From contig JACCGJ010000601.1 of assembly GCA_013407085.1 (NCBI GenBank), forward strand, positions 62,001 to 126,000: a stretch of 64,000 nt of DNA, given 5' to 3'. This document shows positions 1-12,800 of the stretch, piece by piece. This DNA comes from Atriophallophorus winterbourni (Eukaryota; Platyhelminthes; Trematoda; Plagiorchiida; Microphallidae). How positions within the stretch are numbered: the stretch's first letter is position 1; each line of letters begins with the position of its first letter. The notes beneath the pieces are model-generated. The model was not told the origin of the DNA. It saw only the letters and a list, made by a program, of their open reading frames with translations, and searched no databases. A program made the position numbers and the translations under genes.

Positions 1-420
1 GCATATTTGCGGCAGTTCAATCTGGTATGCTGTTGGTAAAGTTTAAATTGGTGACCACGCAGATGTGTGTTATGGGAAAGGATGATTTTTTGATTAAGCA
101 CTGTCCAAATGGATATTAGTGCTCCTAGTTTCCGTCTGTATTGAGTCGAATGCAAATTCAATATTTTAAGTCTCATTTCGTATGGATAATTAGAAAGTCC
201 GAGAACGAGATTTTTCGCTCTGCGCTGTGGAGTTTCCAATAGCTGAATATCTTTTTTCAACAAGGATCCCATGCCGGTATAGCATATTCGATACGAGGGC
301 GGATGTATGTTGAAATCAATTTGCAGATTATATTGGCGTCAAGTGAAGCTAAGCCTATTCTGCGGAGACCCAAGTTGCTTTCATCTTTGCTGGCAGCGAG
401 TCGACATTGCATAGAGTTTC
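1..420 (-). mobile_element. Relic C-terminal part of a non-LTR reverse transcriptase
   Basis: Minus-strand translation of about 300-1 gives the usual post-RT region of CR1/Jockey-type enzymes: STYIRPRIEYAIPAWDP, then KKDIQLLETPQRRAKNLV and YEMRLKILNLHSTQYRR. A TGA stop interrupts it after DPC. Upstream sequence to about 420 (CRLAASKDESNLGLRRI) is in keeping with the same element. It runs off the left edge. It is a pseudogene from a family different from the CR1 copies farther right. Confidence 0.7.
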
Positions 421-905
421 CTAAGACAGACCGAAGTCAAATAAGCTCTGCAAAGAGAATCTCCATGGCTGTTCACCTTTTGCGTCTCCGCAACTAAAGC
501 AGATAGGCTATTGCTTGCTTCCCAGTTCACGGTACGGACAGTGTATTGTCTAAAGACCAATGGTGATCGTAGGAAGTGTTTCCAATAGCAACCGAAATGA
601 GAATTCTAAACGGAATTGTTGTTAGATGAATTTTGAAAACACTGAACGAAAACAAATAAAGGTAAGCAATTTTCACATGAACGTTTTACGGTTTCGATTT
701 TGATCACGGTTAACATAATCGGATTTCCAAACACACAGGACAAAAGTATGAAATGTACAATATCCGCGCATGGAAAAAAGAGGAAGAAGTTTGATCTTTG
801 AGGCATCGCACTTACGATTTAACCAAAAGTATTAAATCAAATATGACCATAATGCTATGCTTTTTCCTCGCACACACACCAACAGCGGTCAATCAACTGT
901 TAAAA
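421..905. other. No gene or repeat recognised
   Basis: AT-rich sequence with only short spurious reading frames. Confidence 0.5.
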
Positions 906-1205
906 TCATGCAGATCCTAATCACATTATCTCTATCAGATGGGTGCAAACAGCACGAAACTGGTCGTGGGGTGTGTGAGGGAAATGTATTCAAATGAATT
1001 TTTGTGCATGATCATGGGTTTAACGCCAACTACGTGTGCTTTGGCGTATGTGATTAAACAAGTTGGTCATACAAATCTGGCCCAACAGTGGCATACAAGC
1101 GTAACTTGTTTACCATTCTTCCACTGTTTCAAGCGCATGCGGATCCTGATCGTATTGTCCATCGCTGATGAGTGCAAACAGCATGAAATTGTGTGTAGGG
1201 TGTGA
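906..1205 (+). repeat. Hammerhead-type repeat, family A, one full unit flanked by two ribozyme cores
   Basis: Two cores lie 229 bp apart (936-965 and 1165-1196). The second has CTGATGAG, a TGC-AAACA-GCA stem-loop II, then GAAA. The first has CAGATGGG, the same stem-loop, GAAAC and a GTC cleavage triplet. Type I hammerheads use exactly this order. Both copies carry substitutions (CAGATGG in the first, cleavage triplet lost in the second), so neither looks active. Between them are the unit motifs AACAGTGGCATACAAGC, GTTTACCATTCTTCCACTG and TTTCAAGCGCATGCGG. Confidence 0.6.
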
Positions 1206-2711
1206 CGCAAAAATATCCAAATACGGATATTTTGTTTAATCCCACGGAAAAAGTTTATCCGTTTGTTATGTGAAGGATTTCAGTCGTTCACTTTAATCAA
1301 CCTTCAAAAACGACTTTCAAGTATACAAGGAATCGTGCAATTGGCAATTTCGTAAAACGGGGTTTGAATGCAGATAGTAAGACTACAACTCAACGAAAGG
1401 TTTACGTCAACTACGAAGTGATTGCTGTTTAGGAGCCCACGATCGACGCAGCCGTAGGATGGCAAAAATTAAAATGTGCTTAGAGCGAAAAAATAGATTA
1501 CACAGTGCATAAACACGCTAGAAACGAATGCTTTGACAGGGCGCTAGTTCCAATGTAGGGCGAACAAAAACGATTTCAATATGTTAAAGGTATGGAAAAT
1601 TGGCGAAACTGCCGCCGGTAAATGAAATAATTTCAGAAATGTCGTGTGATGTTCATCAAAAAACACCAAGTTAGTACACACGGACCAAATTGACAATATG
1701 CGCTCGCTAACCGTACGTGGCTCCGTGCTACATGCTTTTTGCGTCAAATTTGGTCATATGTTTCACACTATCTTGCACGCACGAGCATGTTTACACACGA
1801 GCACGCAGTGATGATGCAATGAATGACATCGAGACACATTGTGTTGTGGGCTTGCGTAGGTGACAACCGTAGAGGACACGTGAACACAAGGTCAACTAAA
1901 TTTGATTATCTCGTTTGTGGTAAACAGAACGTAAAATGCGGAGTATAGAAACGGTGTTGATGTAACATTTGCCGTAAGGACACAGTCAAGACCTGATTAA
2001 AATATTTGGGAAACTTAAAAATTCGGCGAAACATCGTTGTTCGGTGCAGCAATAATTTTTGCTCCAGCTTTGAACCTCCTTAATTGGAAGCAAAAATGTA
2101 CAGTTTGTTAGAATTTTGTACGTATATCTTAATTGTACAGCATATTGCTTTATTTGAAGCTTAAACCGGGAGATGATTGATGTTAAATCGCAACTCCATC
2201 TTGTAGAAAAATAGTTCCACATTGATTAGGAGAACAAGAGTGTAAACAAAGCGTTTTTTCACGATTTCCGAACAAGTTAATCGCACACTTTTGCGCTGGC
2301 TGCAAGCTTCCGGCATTTACAGTACGATCGGACTTCGTGTAGCGTAAAATCCCTTAGGCATGACAGACAAATTTCAACTTCTACGAGACTGCTGGATAAG
2401 ATTGACACAGGTAGCCTGCACAAGTACACAGACGCACGATACAGATGCAAATGCTTTCAACCACTTGAGTGCGAACTCAATATGCATATTTTGTCGCTTT
2501 TTCATCGCATACATGATCATTTTTTCGAAACCTTTTTATCAACGGCAGCAATCGACTAACGGTTGCAACATTATGAATCCTCAATGACTAGTGAATTGAT
2601 TTACTTGATTGTACAAAATAACACTTTCAGCTCACCGAATTTGTATTCGTGATCGTTGATTGCGATACGTTTTTCTATAAATCTGAAGAAGGTTAGAATA
2701 GGAAGGAATAT
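1206..2711. other. No gene recognised
   Basis: Short unrelated reading frames only, no domain or splice-supported exon seen. Confidence 0.5.
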
Positions 2712-2945
2712 AAGGTTGGCACGACCAACCTGTTCAATCGCGTGTGCCCAAACACATGTAGATAGGGTTTAAACCCATGATGGACATACATGCAAATGAG
2801 CTTTTTTGTTCATGATCATGGGTTTAAACCCTATCTACATGTGATTGAACATGTTGGTCGTACCAACCTTATAAAACAGTGGCATACAAGCAATTTTTGT
2901 TTACCATTCATCCACTGATTCAAGCGCATGCGGTTCCTGATACTG
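2712..2945 (+). repeat. Family A unit with long inverted repeat
   Basis: The arm AAGGTTGGCACGACCAACC onward (2712-2781) is inverted at 2814-2871, with about 30 bp between the arms. The usual AACAGTGGCATACAAGC and CCACTGATTCAAGCGCATGC motifs follow. The unit stops at CGGTTCCTGAT and changes directly into a SINE-like 3' part, so the ribozyme core is absent. Confidence 0.6.
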
Positions 2946-3078
2946 CCAGGTTGCACAGGTCTAGACAGATAGGAGAAAGTAGAAGTGGGCATGTTTGTGA
3001 GGCTCCATGCAGCTCATTACCGGTGGCCAATCAATTTAGCACGGTGTTAACCATACAGCACAATTGCACTAACAGAAG
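2946..3078 (+). repeat. SINE-1, 3' part with accessory module, fused to the preceding repeat
   Basis: Matches the right half of the 93-bp SINE-1 core (CAGGTTGCACAGGTCTAGAC) and its 140-bp accessory module, ending near CAGCACAATTGCAC. The left half is replaced by the family A repeat. Confidence 0.6.
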
Positions 3079-5903
3079 GTGAAGTCTATCCACACGAAGA
3101 GCATAAATTGGACAAGGAAGCTTATCAATGCCGAGCAGGTTTAAACCCAGTCTACAAACCGTGCTGCAATAGCATCTACGTTAATTGCTTATAATCTATC
3201 TCAAGAGCAGTTATCTTCTTTACGAAGAGCCAGTACCAGTGTATAAACTCTGTGGGAAAGATTACTATTCTCCAATCAGAACAGTTTCATACAAATGAGC
3301 GTATTACATAGAAGACCGTATGCTTCAGACGTACATCTGTTGTAAACTTTGACTGGAAGAGACCAAGAAAACACAATGAATAATCGATTAATGATAACAT
3401 CGGGAAGCAGCATTGGTTGTTTTGTCTCCTACGGCTAACCGCGCTCATATTCAAGTGACCTGCTCATTATGCGATACAATGTTCACAAGAGGCTATCATG
3501 CACCGATATTATCAAGACTTCAGCTGTAATTTTATATGATACGTGCCAGTTTGTACAAAATATCACAAATGGATGAAGCTACACCAGCAATTGACGAGGA
3601 GGAAAACTAAATTACATCAAATGACATTACACGTGCTTAATAGATGTTAAAATACCAGTATGTTTCAAAATCAGTGCTCCCATGACGAAAAAGTTACGGA
3701 TTCTAAACATTATTCATGACAGCGAATACTGATTCATTGCATAAGCGAGAAGCGAATGGGATGATTATTTTCATCAAATATTAGGGAATGAATAGCACTG
3801 CTTTCATGTCGTAGGAAACTGAATAATCCTGAATTTCTGTAAAGGATAAAGCGACAGTATCATACTACTATTTCGATTGAGAACAAATGGTTTATAGGCG
3901 ATGCCCTATTTTCACAAATTCGTCTTGAAAGCATTCCTTGATGTGCGGGATTACTCGTTGATTGACCAACTGCGGCGAATGACTGTTGTAAAGTTAAGCG
4001 TCTAAAAAGGATTCGTTCGTCCCCTTTCTAATCGCACAAGGTTCGTCATATAAAGTAATGCCGCATTCGCCACAATGTGGTTTACCTTAAAACTAAACGG
4101 TGAATTAAGCCGAGATGTGGTTGGTCGAAAGGGTTTTCCAGAGATCGGCATCTCAGTTGCTTATGTAGACGATGAAAATAAACTTCAGCTGACACGAGAA
4201 TCCATTTTATCTCAATGGGTCACCGACAACCATACGGTAAACGAAATTGCAACCCCAACTCAGAAACTGCGTCTTAAACTAAATAAGCAAGCAAACGTGA
4301 AGATCACCACGAATTTCTTAAATATGACATGAAACTTGCTACACGTATTCTTTAACGGGGATTCTTCATTAACGTTCCCTATATACAACTGTCGGTAGCT
4401 ATTGAACAATGGAAGTTCAATCTATCTAAGTAAAGTATTACACGATGTACTGTTATTTTTTCACTCACAGCAATTTCCGAGTAAGACAGTTTATTCACTT
4501 TCTAAACTAATCCAACAAAGTATAAGTGGTTTCTTAAGACGTAAATAACAATATGACAATGGACACTACTCATAAGTAACAGATTCTCTTAAAAATTCAG
4601 TCCACAACGCATTCATGTACTCATGTACCCGGGTAGAACGGTATAGTCGACCCGATCCGATAGAAAAACAGCGAAAACAACCCAGCGGTAATCTGAGCCA
4701 CCGTTACTCGATGAAAACCTTTAAATACCCAAAAATTAAAGCCAATAAGGAAAAGTGTTTCGTGTTATTTCTAAAGGAAGTCACTGACTGATCGTAAATA
4801 ACCCCTTCATAGAACCAATATGAATATGGACTAGGATAGAAGTATCAAGAGAGAACAATTTGGTTTCCCAACGAATTCAGAATTAAGTAAGCCAACCACA
4901 GTTACGTATTAACAACGCTACACATCCCCAAGAGATTGCTATCGGCGGAAGTTTCCAATATAAAAGCAACAAAACACCCAATCCTCAATGTGTTTGAGGT
5001 ATCTTGGTAGCAGCCACCCAAGTGCAACATAAGGCATGGTAAAAAACGATTTCCCCCATAACGGTAAAAGAAGAAGAAGTACGTTTTTGATCCGTGTGTA
5101 ATATAAACAAGTCAATCAATTCATCATGGGTCGCCACTGTGGTCGCGGTGCGCAAGAGTTCGAAGTGGCACGCATCATCCAAGTGGGCGGTTGCACGATC
5201 GGTTGTACTGGAAAGAAGCAAAAGGGATCAGCAACTAACGTGGGCATGCGCAAACTTAAATTAACACCAGAATAACCGTTAATACGCTATCGAGAACGTT
5301 ACGAGTGCTTGTTAACGGGGAAAGGAAACCGCGGAATAGATACAGACTAGTTATCGACACAGGCGAGGTACCTTAAGAGAATTTTTAGCGCACAGTTAAC
5401 TCTCTACAAGCTTGTACAAAGCGAATAATGGACACTAGTAATGGGCAAATATACGGAACCCTGCCAAAAAGATTAATGCATATATAAGCTATTATATTCT
5501 GCAGATCAGTAAGATATACCATAAGGAAGACACATTATTACTCTAAAAATCAAGAACAAATGCATACACGATTATTAATAGACTAGCTAGCATTGCGCGC
5601 AACTTCCCAAAAAAGCACAAGATACCAACATGTTGAATAGAATACCATTGATAGAAAATATAGAGTTCATACATGTAAACAAATGATCCAAGAATACGGT
5701 TTCGCATGGTAGACGCATAAGGAAGCAGTCTAAAACCTCGAGGATTTCTAGCACAGGGAAGGACTACCGCTAACAACCCGCAGCAGGGATTATACAGCCA
5801 GCGTTCGAACTGTAGCAACGGAAGTCCACACAAATTAAATCAAACATCCCCAGCAAAATGTACACCAGAAGAAAAAGTTTCAAGGAATGAACATGTAAAT
5901 CAC
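3079..5903. other. No gene recognised
   Basis: Includes an 85-codon plus-strand frame at 4075-4332 with no recognisable domain and no supporting splice sites. Some part of this stretch could hold the missing last exon of NAF1, for example a six-codon candidate at 5809-5790. Confidence 0.4.
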
Positions 5904-6175
5904 TGTTGGATAAGGTTGGCACTAGCAACCTGTCCAATCACATGTGCCCACACAAATGTAGATGGGATTAAACCAACAGTCTTGAACATAGATCCTCATT
6001 TGCATGTATTTCAATCTCACACACCCAACTCCAACAGTGGCATACAAGTTCATAGCCTGTTTACCATTCTTCCACCGTTGCAAGCGCATGCGGTTCCTGA
6101 TCCTACTGTCCCTACCTGATTAGAGAAAATAGCACGAAACTGACCGTGGTGTGTGTGTGTGCAAGTAAATGAGGA
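5904..6175 (+). repeat. Family A hammerhead-type repeat, single unit
   Basis: Carries AAGGTTGGCACTAGCAACC, the AACAGTGGC..GTTTACCATTCTTCCACC core and a 3' hammerhead-like core at 6110-6150. Stem I 5' strand CCCTAC sits directly before CTGATTAG. GCAC-GAAAC follows, but the cleavage triplet is ACC instead of GTC. Confidence 0.55.
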
Positions 6176-6479
6176 TATTTGTTCAAAAAAGATTCATTTA
6201 AAATATTCGAAACGCTAGTTTTTGACAAATGAAAGCACGATGAATCATATATATTCTCATTGGCAGATTATACTAACACGCTAAATCTGACAGTTATTCT
6301 TTAATACTAAGTTTCTTTTAACAAAGATATCTCTTAAGTAAACAGAGTAAACGAACTCTGCTATAGAGATCTCCTGGTAGGGGATATGATATGTTTTGAT
6401 TGAGTCTTTGATTGTGGTTGATAACTTGATTCGTTACAGAACCCGTGATTTTTTCACTGCGTGCGGTATATCATTATAT

Positions 6480-6604
6480 GCGTTCCTGTCTAGCCCTGGG
6501 CAACCTGACAGTATCTAAGCCCGCGTTTAGGCGGCACTTTACCTGGACCAGGCTTGTGATTTCATGCACACTCCATTTTAGTACGGTGTTGCCTGCACAA
6601 TGTG
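6480..6604 (-). repeat. SINE-1 copy, diverged
   Basis: CTGTCTAGCCCTGGGCAACC through CCAGGCTTGTGATTTCATG matches the family on the minus strand. It is followed by TTTAGTACGGTGTTGCCTGCACA, resembling the accessory module. Confidence 0.6.
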
Positions 6605-6837
6605 CCATTAGAACATATCAAACCCTTACAATTTCGACGATGTATACTGAATGCTGTATGACCCAGTCCGGAGGAAAAAGACAAGGCTGGCTACTGAAGA
6701 CCCATCGACCTGAATCTTAAACAAGGGGCTAGTGAACACGTATAACAAGGATCAGTAACAATTGAGAGCATACTTTGTAATCGCGCTTGTAAACAGTCTT
6801 GCTGTAAACATCAGATCACAAAGAAAAAAGAACTCAC

Positions 6838-9800
6838 CAGAAGAAAAAGAGTGCTGGTGTTGAACTGGTGCAAGTCCTGGAAAAGGCAAATACGGAAATG
6901 CTGGACAGGTCAACGTTGGAGGAGGATTTCGGAGAAAAGACCATGTTTGATCCACCATCGGCATTCTGTGGACTGTTGAAAAGGTCGGATCGCATGGTGG
7001 GTTGGGTTGTGGCGATTGCCACGTGGGTGCTAGCGAAAAGAAAGAAATGTGAATAATATTCAACCAGCGTAGTTGAACAAAGGAGTGCGAATACCATACC
7101 TGATGGAGGAACGAAGGGTGAAGTTTGACAATACATATTGGGAACGTTGAAGGTGGATTGAGGTACTTCATTACGGATCGCACTAGAATGCAGAGGTGGG
7201 CACGTTGGAACGGAGAAGTGGAAACCCATGGATTGCGGGGGCATTGGCGATGGTCGCGTAAATCGCAAACGGGCAGGTTCGGCAACGTTGGTGACAGTGG
7301 ATGAAAATGGAACAGGTTGCGGGGGCACTTTTACAGGGTCGGTTGTTTTTGTAGAAGGGACAGGTTCAGCGAACTGTTGGGGTCTTGAAGCAGGTTTGCT
7401 CACAGACTTGGTCTGGACGGAAGCTGTAGAAAAAACAAGGTAGGTCAATACCTTGATTTGACCAGAAGCATACGAAAGGTCAGGCAGGAACACACATATG
7501 TATGTATGTATGAAATCACAAAACTGATCCAGGCAAAGTGCCGCACGGTCATAGACTGTGTAGTACGAGAGTGTTTGCAAATTGGAAGGCTAGTATATTC
7601 CTAAAAAAACAGCCAAGTTTGCGGCGGACGAAAGCGCTATATTTGTGTGGTAATGGAACCACGAAATAGACAAGGTGAGCGAAACCAGGGTGGGAAATAA
7701 AAGTCTGAATAAAACGTCAAAACAGAGAGGATGTGGGACTCTGAAATATGTGTTGCTTCACGAGAGCTCGCATTTTTTTCACGCGGCCGGTTGATGGGAA
7801 CAGAGGAATGTACCGTCCATTAGTGGCACAATCAAAATCAATACACGGACGAGAAGAAAAGAATCACAAGGCATACAGGCGGGTTGTGCAAGTATTACCG
7901 AATGGAAAGCTATTCAGAAATGCGCTAACGGTACAAAGGGGGGGAGAGTGATCCACCAAATGAAACTGCACTGGTGAAGCGTTCGGTTGCGAATACATGT
8001 ATCTAACTAAGAACTAACGGATGCAACAAGAACACAAACGAAAACACGATTCTCTCTAAACGTTTCATTTTATCCAGTGGCGAAATCCTTGACACAAACC
8101 AAGATACGTCAGAGAACACCAGTGAGTCACAACTCGGTGCAAAACTCAGTCCACGATCATGCGACAGCCTCTGCGTTAACTGTATTAAGAAGCGCGGCGC
8201 AAGTACGCATTATCAACAAACACTGAACGAAGAATGTGTGCACGAAATCACAAGCATGAGCAAGACAAAGTGCCACACAATCATAGACTGCACGTGGGTT
8301 GCCCAGGCCTAGACAGATATAATAAATCAAGCATTAAAAACTAAACTAACTAAACTAAAACTAAAAAAAGTATGGGTGGCAAACCAATACAGCACGGTGT
8401 TACATGCACAGTACAGAAGTACGACACGATTACACATAACATGACTTGCCCGGGTTCGACGTCCGCCTTTTCGATTTCAACTTTCTTTTATGTCGACGCT
8501 CTTGATCATCATCGGAGAACTCGAGTTCCTGGAAATTACAGTTGATATATCTATTTATCAGATTGTCTGGCAATAAGAGGTTGTCTTACATAAACGTTAC
8601 TGCCTGAAGTTACAAATCCAAGCGGAACAAGAAATCATATCGAAGGTCATTTTAAAAACAAGTATCAGTGCGCTATTTACGTAGACAAGCACGCGTATCA
8701 AATCCTATGCCGGGACTTAAACAGCGCCATAGTAAGCTAAACTGCACGGGTGCTAAATTAATGTCAAGTTTTTCAGATTTAGATAGATCGATGAGAGGTC
8801 ATAGTAACAACACTAGAATGGAACATGCATTCAATAGCGTTTGGTGAACGAGCAGAGCGATATCAACGAAATAACTTCCTTGCGGGCTTTAACTATCATG
8901 CAACATTCAATATAGCACTGCACTATTCGCATAACACAAAGATAAGGTATAATTGCACATTCGTGAACTGCAAGCGATCCACACATCACTAGGTGCACAG
9001 GTGTACAGCGCTCCAAATATAAGCCTTCTCGAGATGGTAATTGGATGACAAATCTTACTAAGAGAAATATGCCTTCAAAAAGACAATGGAATAGCACAAT
9101 TCGTTCGGAAACAGTCAACCGGCTGACTAACAACGAAAGCAATCCTCACGAGGCATAACGTGCGGAACTCATGATTACTTTACTTTACTTTTATGCGACT
9201 ATCTCCTCCTGGAGGATGAGTCGGCTTCAATGAAGGGTCTTGGGAATTTGGGTACTCATGATTAAAGAATCACGAATCCAAAAAATCAAAAATTAAAATT
9301 GTTTCATTCAACAAAGTCAAGACTTCAGAATTGCATACCTCTAATGGTGGTTCAACGTCGTCGACCCAAGAAGCATCGGAACCTTTCATTCGAATCAATT
9401 TTGAATAAAACACGGGAATGGTTAACTTCGGATCATCCTTTACATAATACACAATATCTCCAGGAGTGCAAACAACTTCAACAGATTGAGCTTGTGTGGA
9501 CTCGCTGGGAAGAGTAGATTGGGGAGAAGGTAGCGGGTCAGATCTATCATCAGCCAAGAATGGTGATCCGGATTTATCGGGAGAATGAGGCAGCGATGAA
9601 GTGACTGAGGCTGAATCCAGTAATTCCACTGAAGACCGTGAGGCAGAATGTTCACGCGGATGGGAATACCGGGAACGTGGTTGCGTGGTTGTAACAAGGC
9701 AAGGAGAGTTCGGCAACACCACCAGATAGAAAGGTGAAATAACTGGACCAAAGGTTTCATACACCTTCGTGGCAAGGTAGAATAGAAACAAAAGAAAAAT

Positions 9801-12800
9801 ATTCAGGAAGCATAACAAGACACTGAAATCAAACGTTCGCATATCATGCTGCCATTGGTACACTGGTATGAAAGCACAAGCCTGATCCAGTGCCGCACAG
9901 TCAGAGACTGCACGTGGGCTAAGATACTGTCAGGCTACCCAGGCCTACGGTTAATGGAAGTCTGGTCATAGTGTGGAGGTGCGAAGTGCATAAGCGATGA
10001 GTGCTGATCAGATATTATGCACACCATCACCCTCCGACGCAACACAAGAGCGTGAAGCGTCAAAACAACCGATGACGACAATCATGAACCCGTAGTGATT
10101 CGCATGAGAACGGCTCCAGCGACATCATCATCCGAAGCATGAGGAAATGGAAAACGTCGGCCGCTATCAAAGGATATGTAATTCGCCAAGGGCGGTCAAA
10201 TGAGCCCACTTTGGTTAGGGCTTCAAGTGAACCCGTTGGCACGAAATAGATTGACAAATCAGATCGAATTGATAAAATTGGGACAAACATGTTGAGGGCA
10301 GTGTTGCGGTTACGAGATTCGGCTATAATAGATAGGCGTGTATGTTCATCTTTGTCGTGTGCATAATAAGCGCTTTGGACAATCGTGTGTTGCGGGATTC
10401 GTGAATGAACGTGATTAGCATTAGACCGGGTGACCTCGGGGGTGAATTGCGATGCGATCGATAAGTGGGTGCGAATCGCAGTGGGGTAACTTAGTTAACG
10501 TTGGGTCAAGACACTCGAAGCTGTGTGAACAATGTGGTAGACAAACAAGATTGAGCGGGCGTAATCGCCCTCGACCTTTAAAATAGGGTTGGATGGCCAA
10601 AGTGATATGTTGCTCACATCCCCCGCACTTACACACCACTATCGGTTTCTGGCTGTTTGCCGTCATCAGGTGGAAACAGTAAGATCAGGTTCAGTGAGTC
10701 TTGAAACAGTGGTAAAGTATAACTATGTTTACAATTTTACCACTGTTTCAAGGCTCACTGAACCTGAACTTACTGTCTCCTCCAGAAACCGTTAGTGGAG
10801 TATAATTTCGGGGGATGTGAGCAACACATCATTTTGGTCATCCATAAGAGCCTTGAGTGCTTGATCACGAATCAGGGTTGGATGGCATTTTCGAAACGTC
10901 GACTGTCGCAATCAAGTGACAAACTTAATAAATGGAACTGAAAACGTATCCCCCGCCTCCGAACAAATGCATCGTGGTGTGCAGGGAGTCTGACCGAAAT
11001 GATGCTATCTAGGTAAATAATGCATTCGAATGCCAGTGACTCAAAACTACATGGTATGGTTTCAGATTAACTTTATAAAGTAACCGTTTTGGCGTAAACG
11101 GCTTTTCTGTACGAGAATCAGGGATCAGCAAACAGCATGAATCGAATAATTTATGCCCAATAAATCTAATTGATTACCAACAATGATCAAATATTGGGGG
11201 CTGCTATTTACAACCAAATATTGGAAGATGCTCTATGGATCGGAGCAACATGACAAAAATAATCGCAGTTGCTAGTTGATAGTCCATTTCGTTGCATAAC
11301 TAAAATGTATAAGTCTTTCATTCAAAATAAGGGTATGATATATGAAATCATAAGCCGGATCCAGCCAAAGTACCGCACGTGGGTTACACGGCTGTGCAAT
11401 TGTGCAGTACTTTAGTAGGTAACACGTTGCTAAAACCGTGCTAAATCGATTTGCCAAAGGTACTGCGGAAACACGTTGGAGGCCCATTGGCGTTTACTCA
11501 TTTTCCTGTATCTCTGTCTAGGCTTGGGTAACCCGACAGTATCGTAGTACACGCACAGCCTGACTGTGCGGTGCTTTGCTTGAATTTAGGCTTGTGTCTT
11601 CATTCATTAAGATCGAGCCAATAGTATTTACGCCAAAGCGCATATCGACGCAACGCTTTTTGTAACAAGTGCATTTTAACCAAAATTAAAGGCCCGATTC
11701 ACGGAAGTATGATAGCACAAGCCTGATACAGGCAAAGTGCGACACAGTCGCAGACTGCACATGCGCTAAGATACTATCAGGTTGCCCAAGTAAAGACAGA
11801 TATGAGAAACAATATACACGGGGGAATGGTAATGAGACTTCAGCGTGTTTACCATGCAGCTCACTGCCACTGGCCAATCAATTTATCTCGGTGTTAGCCG
11901 CACAGCACAGAAGTACTGTACGATTGCACATGCGCGCTTACACTCTATACTTTGAAATCACTGTTAAATAGTGTTTATACAAGCGTCTTGAGCGCTTGAG
12001 CAGGAAGAACTACAATGACATTTATTAGAACAGTGGTTGCAAAGTAAAACTTTATTTATCATTAATCCACGGTTTAAAGGCTCACTGAACCTAATCATCA
12101 CTGACTCCACCTGATGACAACAAACAGCCAGAAATCGGATGTGGAGTGTAAGTGGGGCGCCACAGTAAATCAAAGTTTTTCATTCTCCTCTCTAATAATA
12201 CACGGCAAAGGTTAGTCTGATGAGATTATAAAAATATGAATGGTCAGATTCGGCAACAATCGCTAAAGACAAACTAGTTTTATTGGGTACTTACTTCACC
12301 CAAAGGTTTGCCACCAGTAAGAAAAAGCGAAGAACCAGCGTCGATTGGGGGCGCGTTTGGAAATGCTTGTATAACCACTGAGTAAATAGATTAAAAGAAT
12401 CGGAAGTAAATCATATTGTTCACTTGTTTAAAAAAATAAGAAAGTATTGTGTTCCTGTACACCCGCGGCCCATGAGAATCTGGTTAGATTATATCCATTA
12501 CAAGTGATAGACTTCAATAGTTTTGTTGATTGATTATCCGATGGCAAAAATTCAATACAGTGATGGACGATAAGAATGTGATAAAGCTAGATCAGACAAG
12601 TCGTTAAATGGGCCCGGCATCGTAGAAGCGCGCTAGTTGTTTAACCGCATACAAAAATAGAAATGTTAATAATGCATCCCACTGATTACTTATGAAGAGA
12701 GTTCTCTCTTATTTATCTCATCATTAATTTAAAACAATGTGCGAAAATCCGATGTTACTGGCCTCCGTCTGTCAACAACACAAGCACATGAAATTGTCGC

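Noticed and set aside
936..1200. Active hammerhead ribozymes in family A copies at 936 and 1165
   Set aside because: Each copy has core substitutions (CAGATGG, lost cleavage triplet) and stem I strands that do not pair within the copy. They are kept only as relics of the family.
4075..4332. 85-codon plus-strand frame as a gene
   Set aside because: No recognisable domain, no supporting splice sites, and isolated in repeat-rich sequence.
6752..6837. Read-through of NAF1 exon 7 to the stop at 6752 as the true C-terminus
   Set aside because: A strong GTGAGT-type donor sits at 6837 and the read-through residues turn hydrophobic, unlike the Pro-rich tail. Not excluded.
6868..7443. Plus-strand frames at 6868-7056 and 7228-7443
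   Set aside because: They are the antisense of NAF1 exons 6 and 7.
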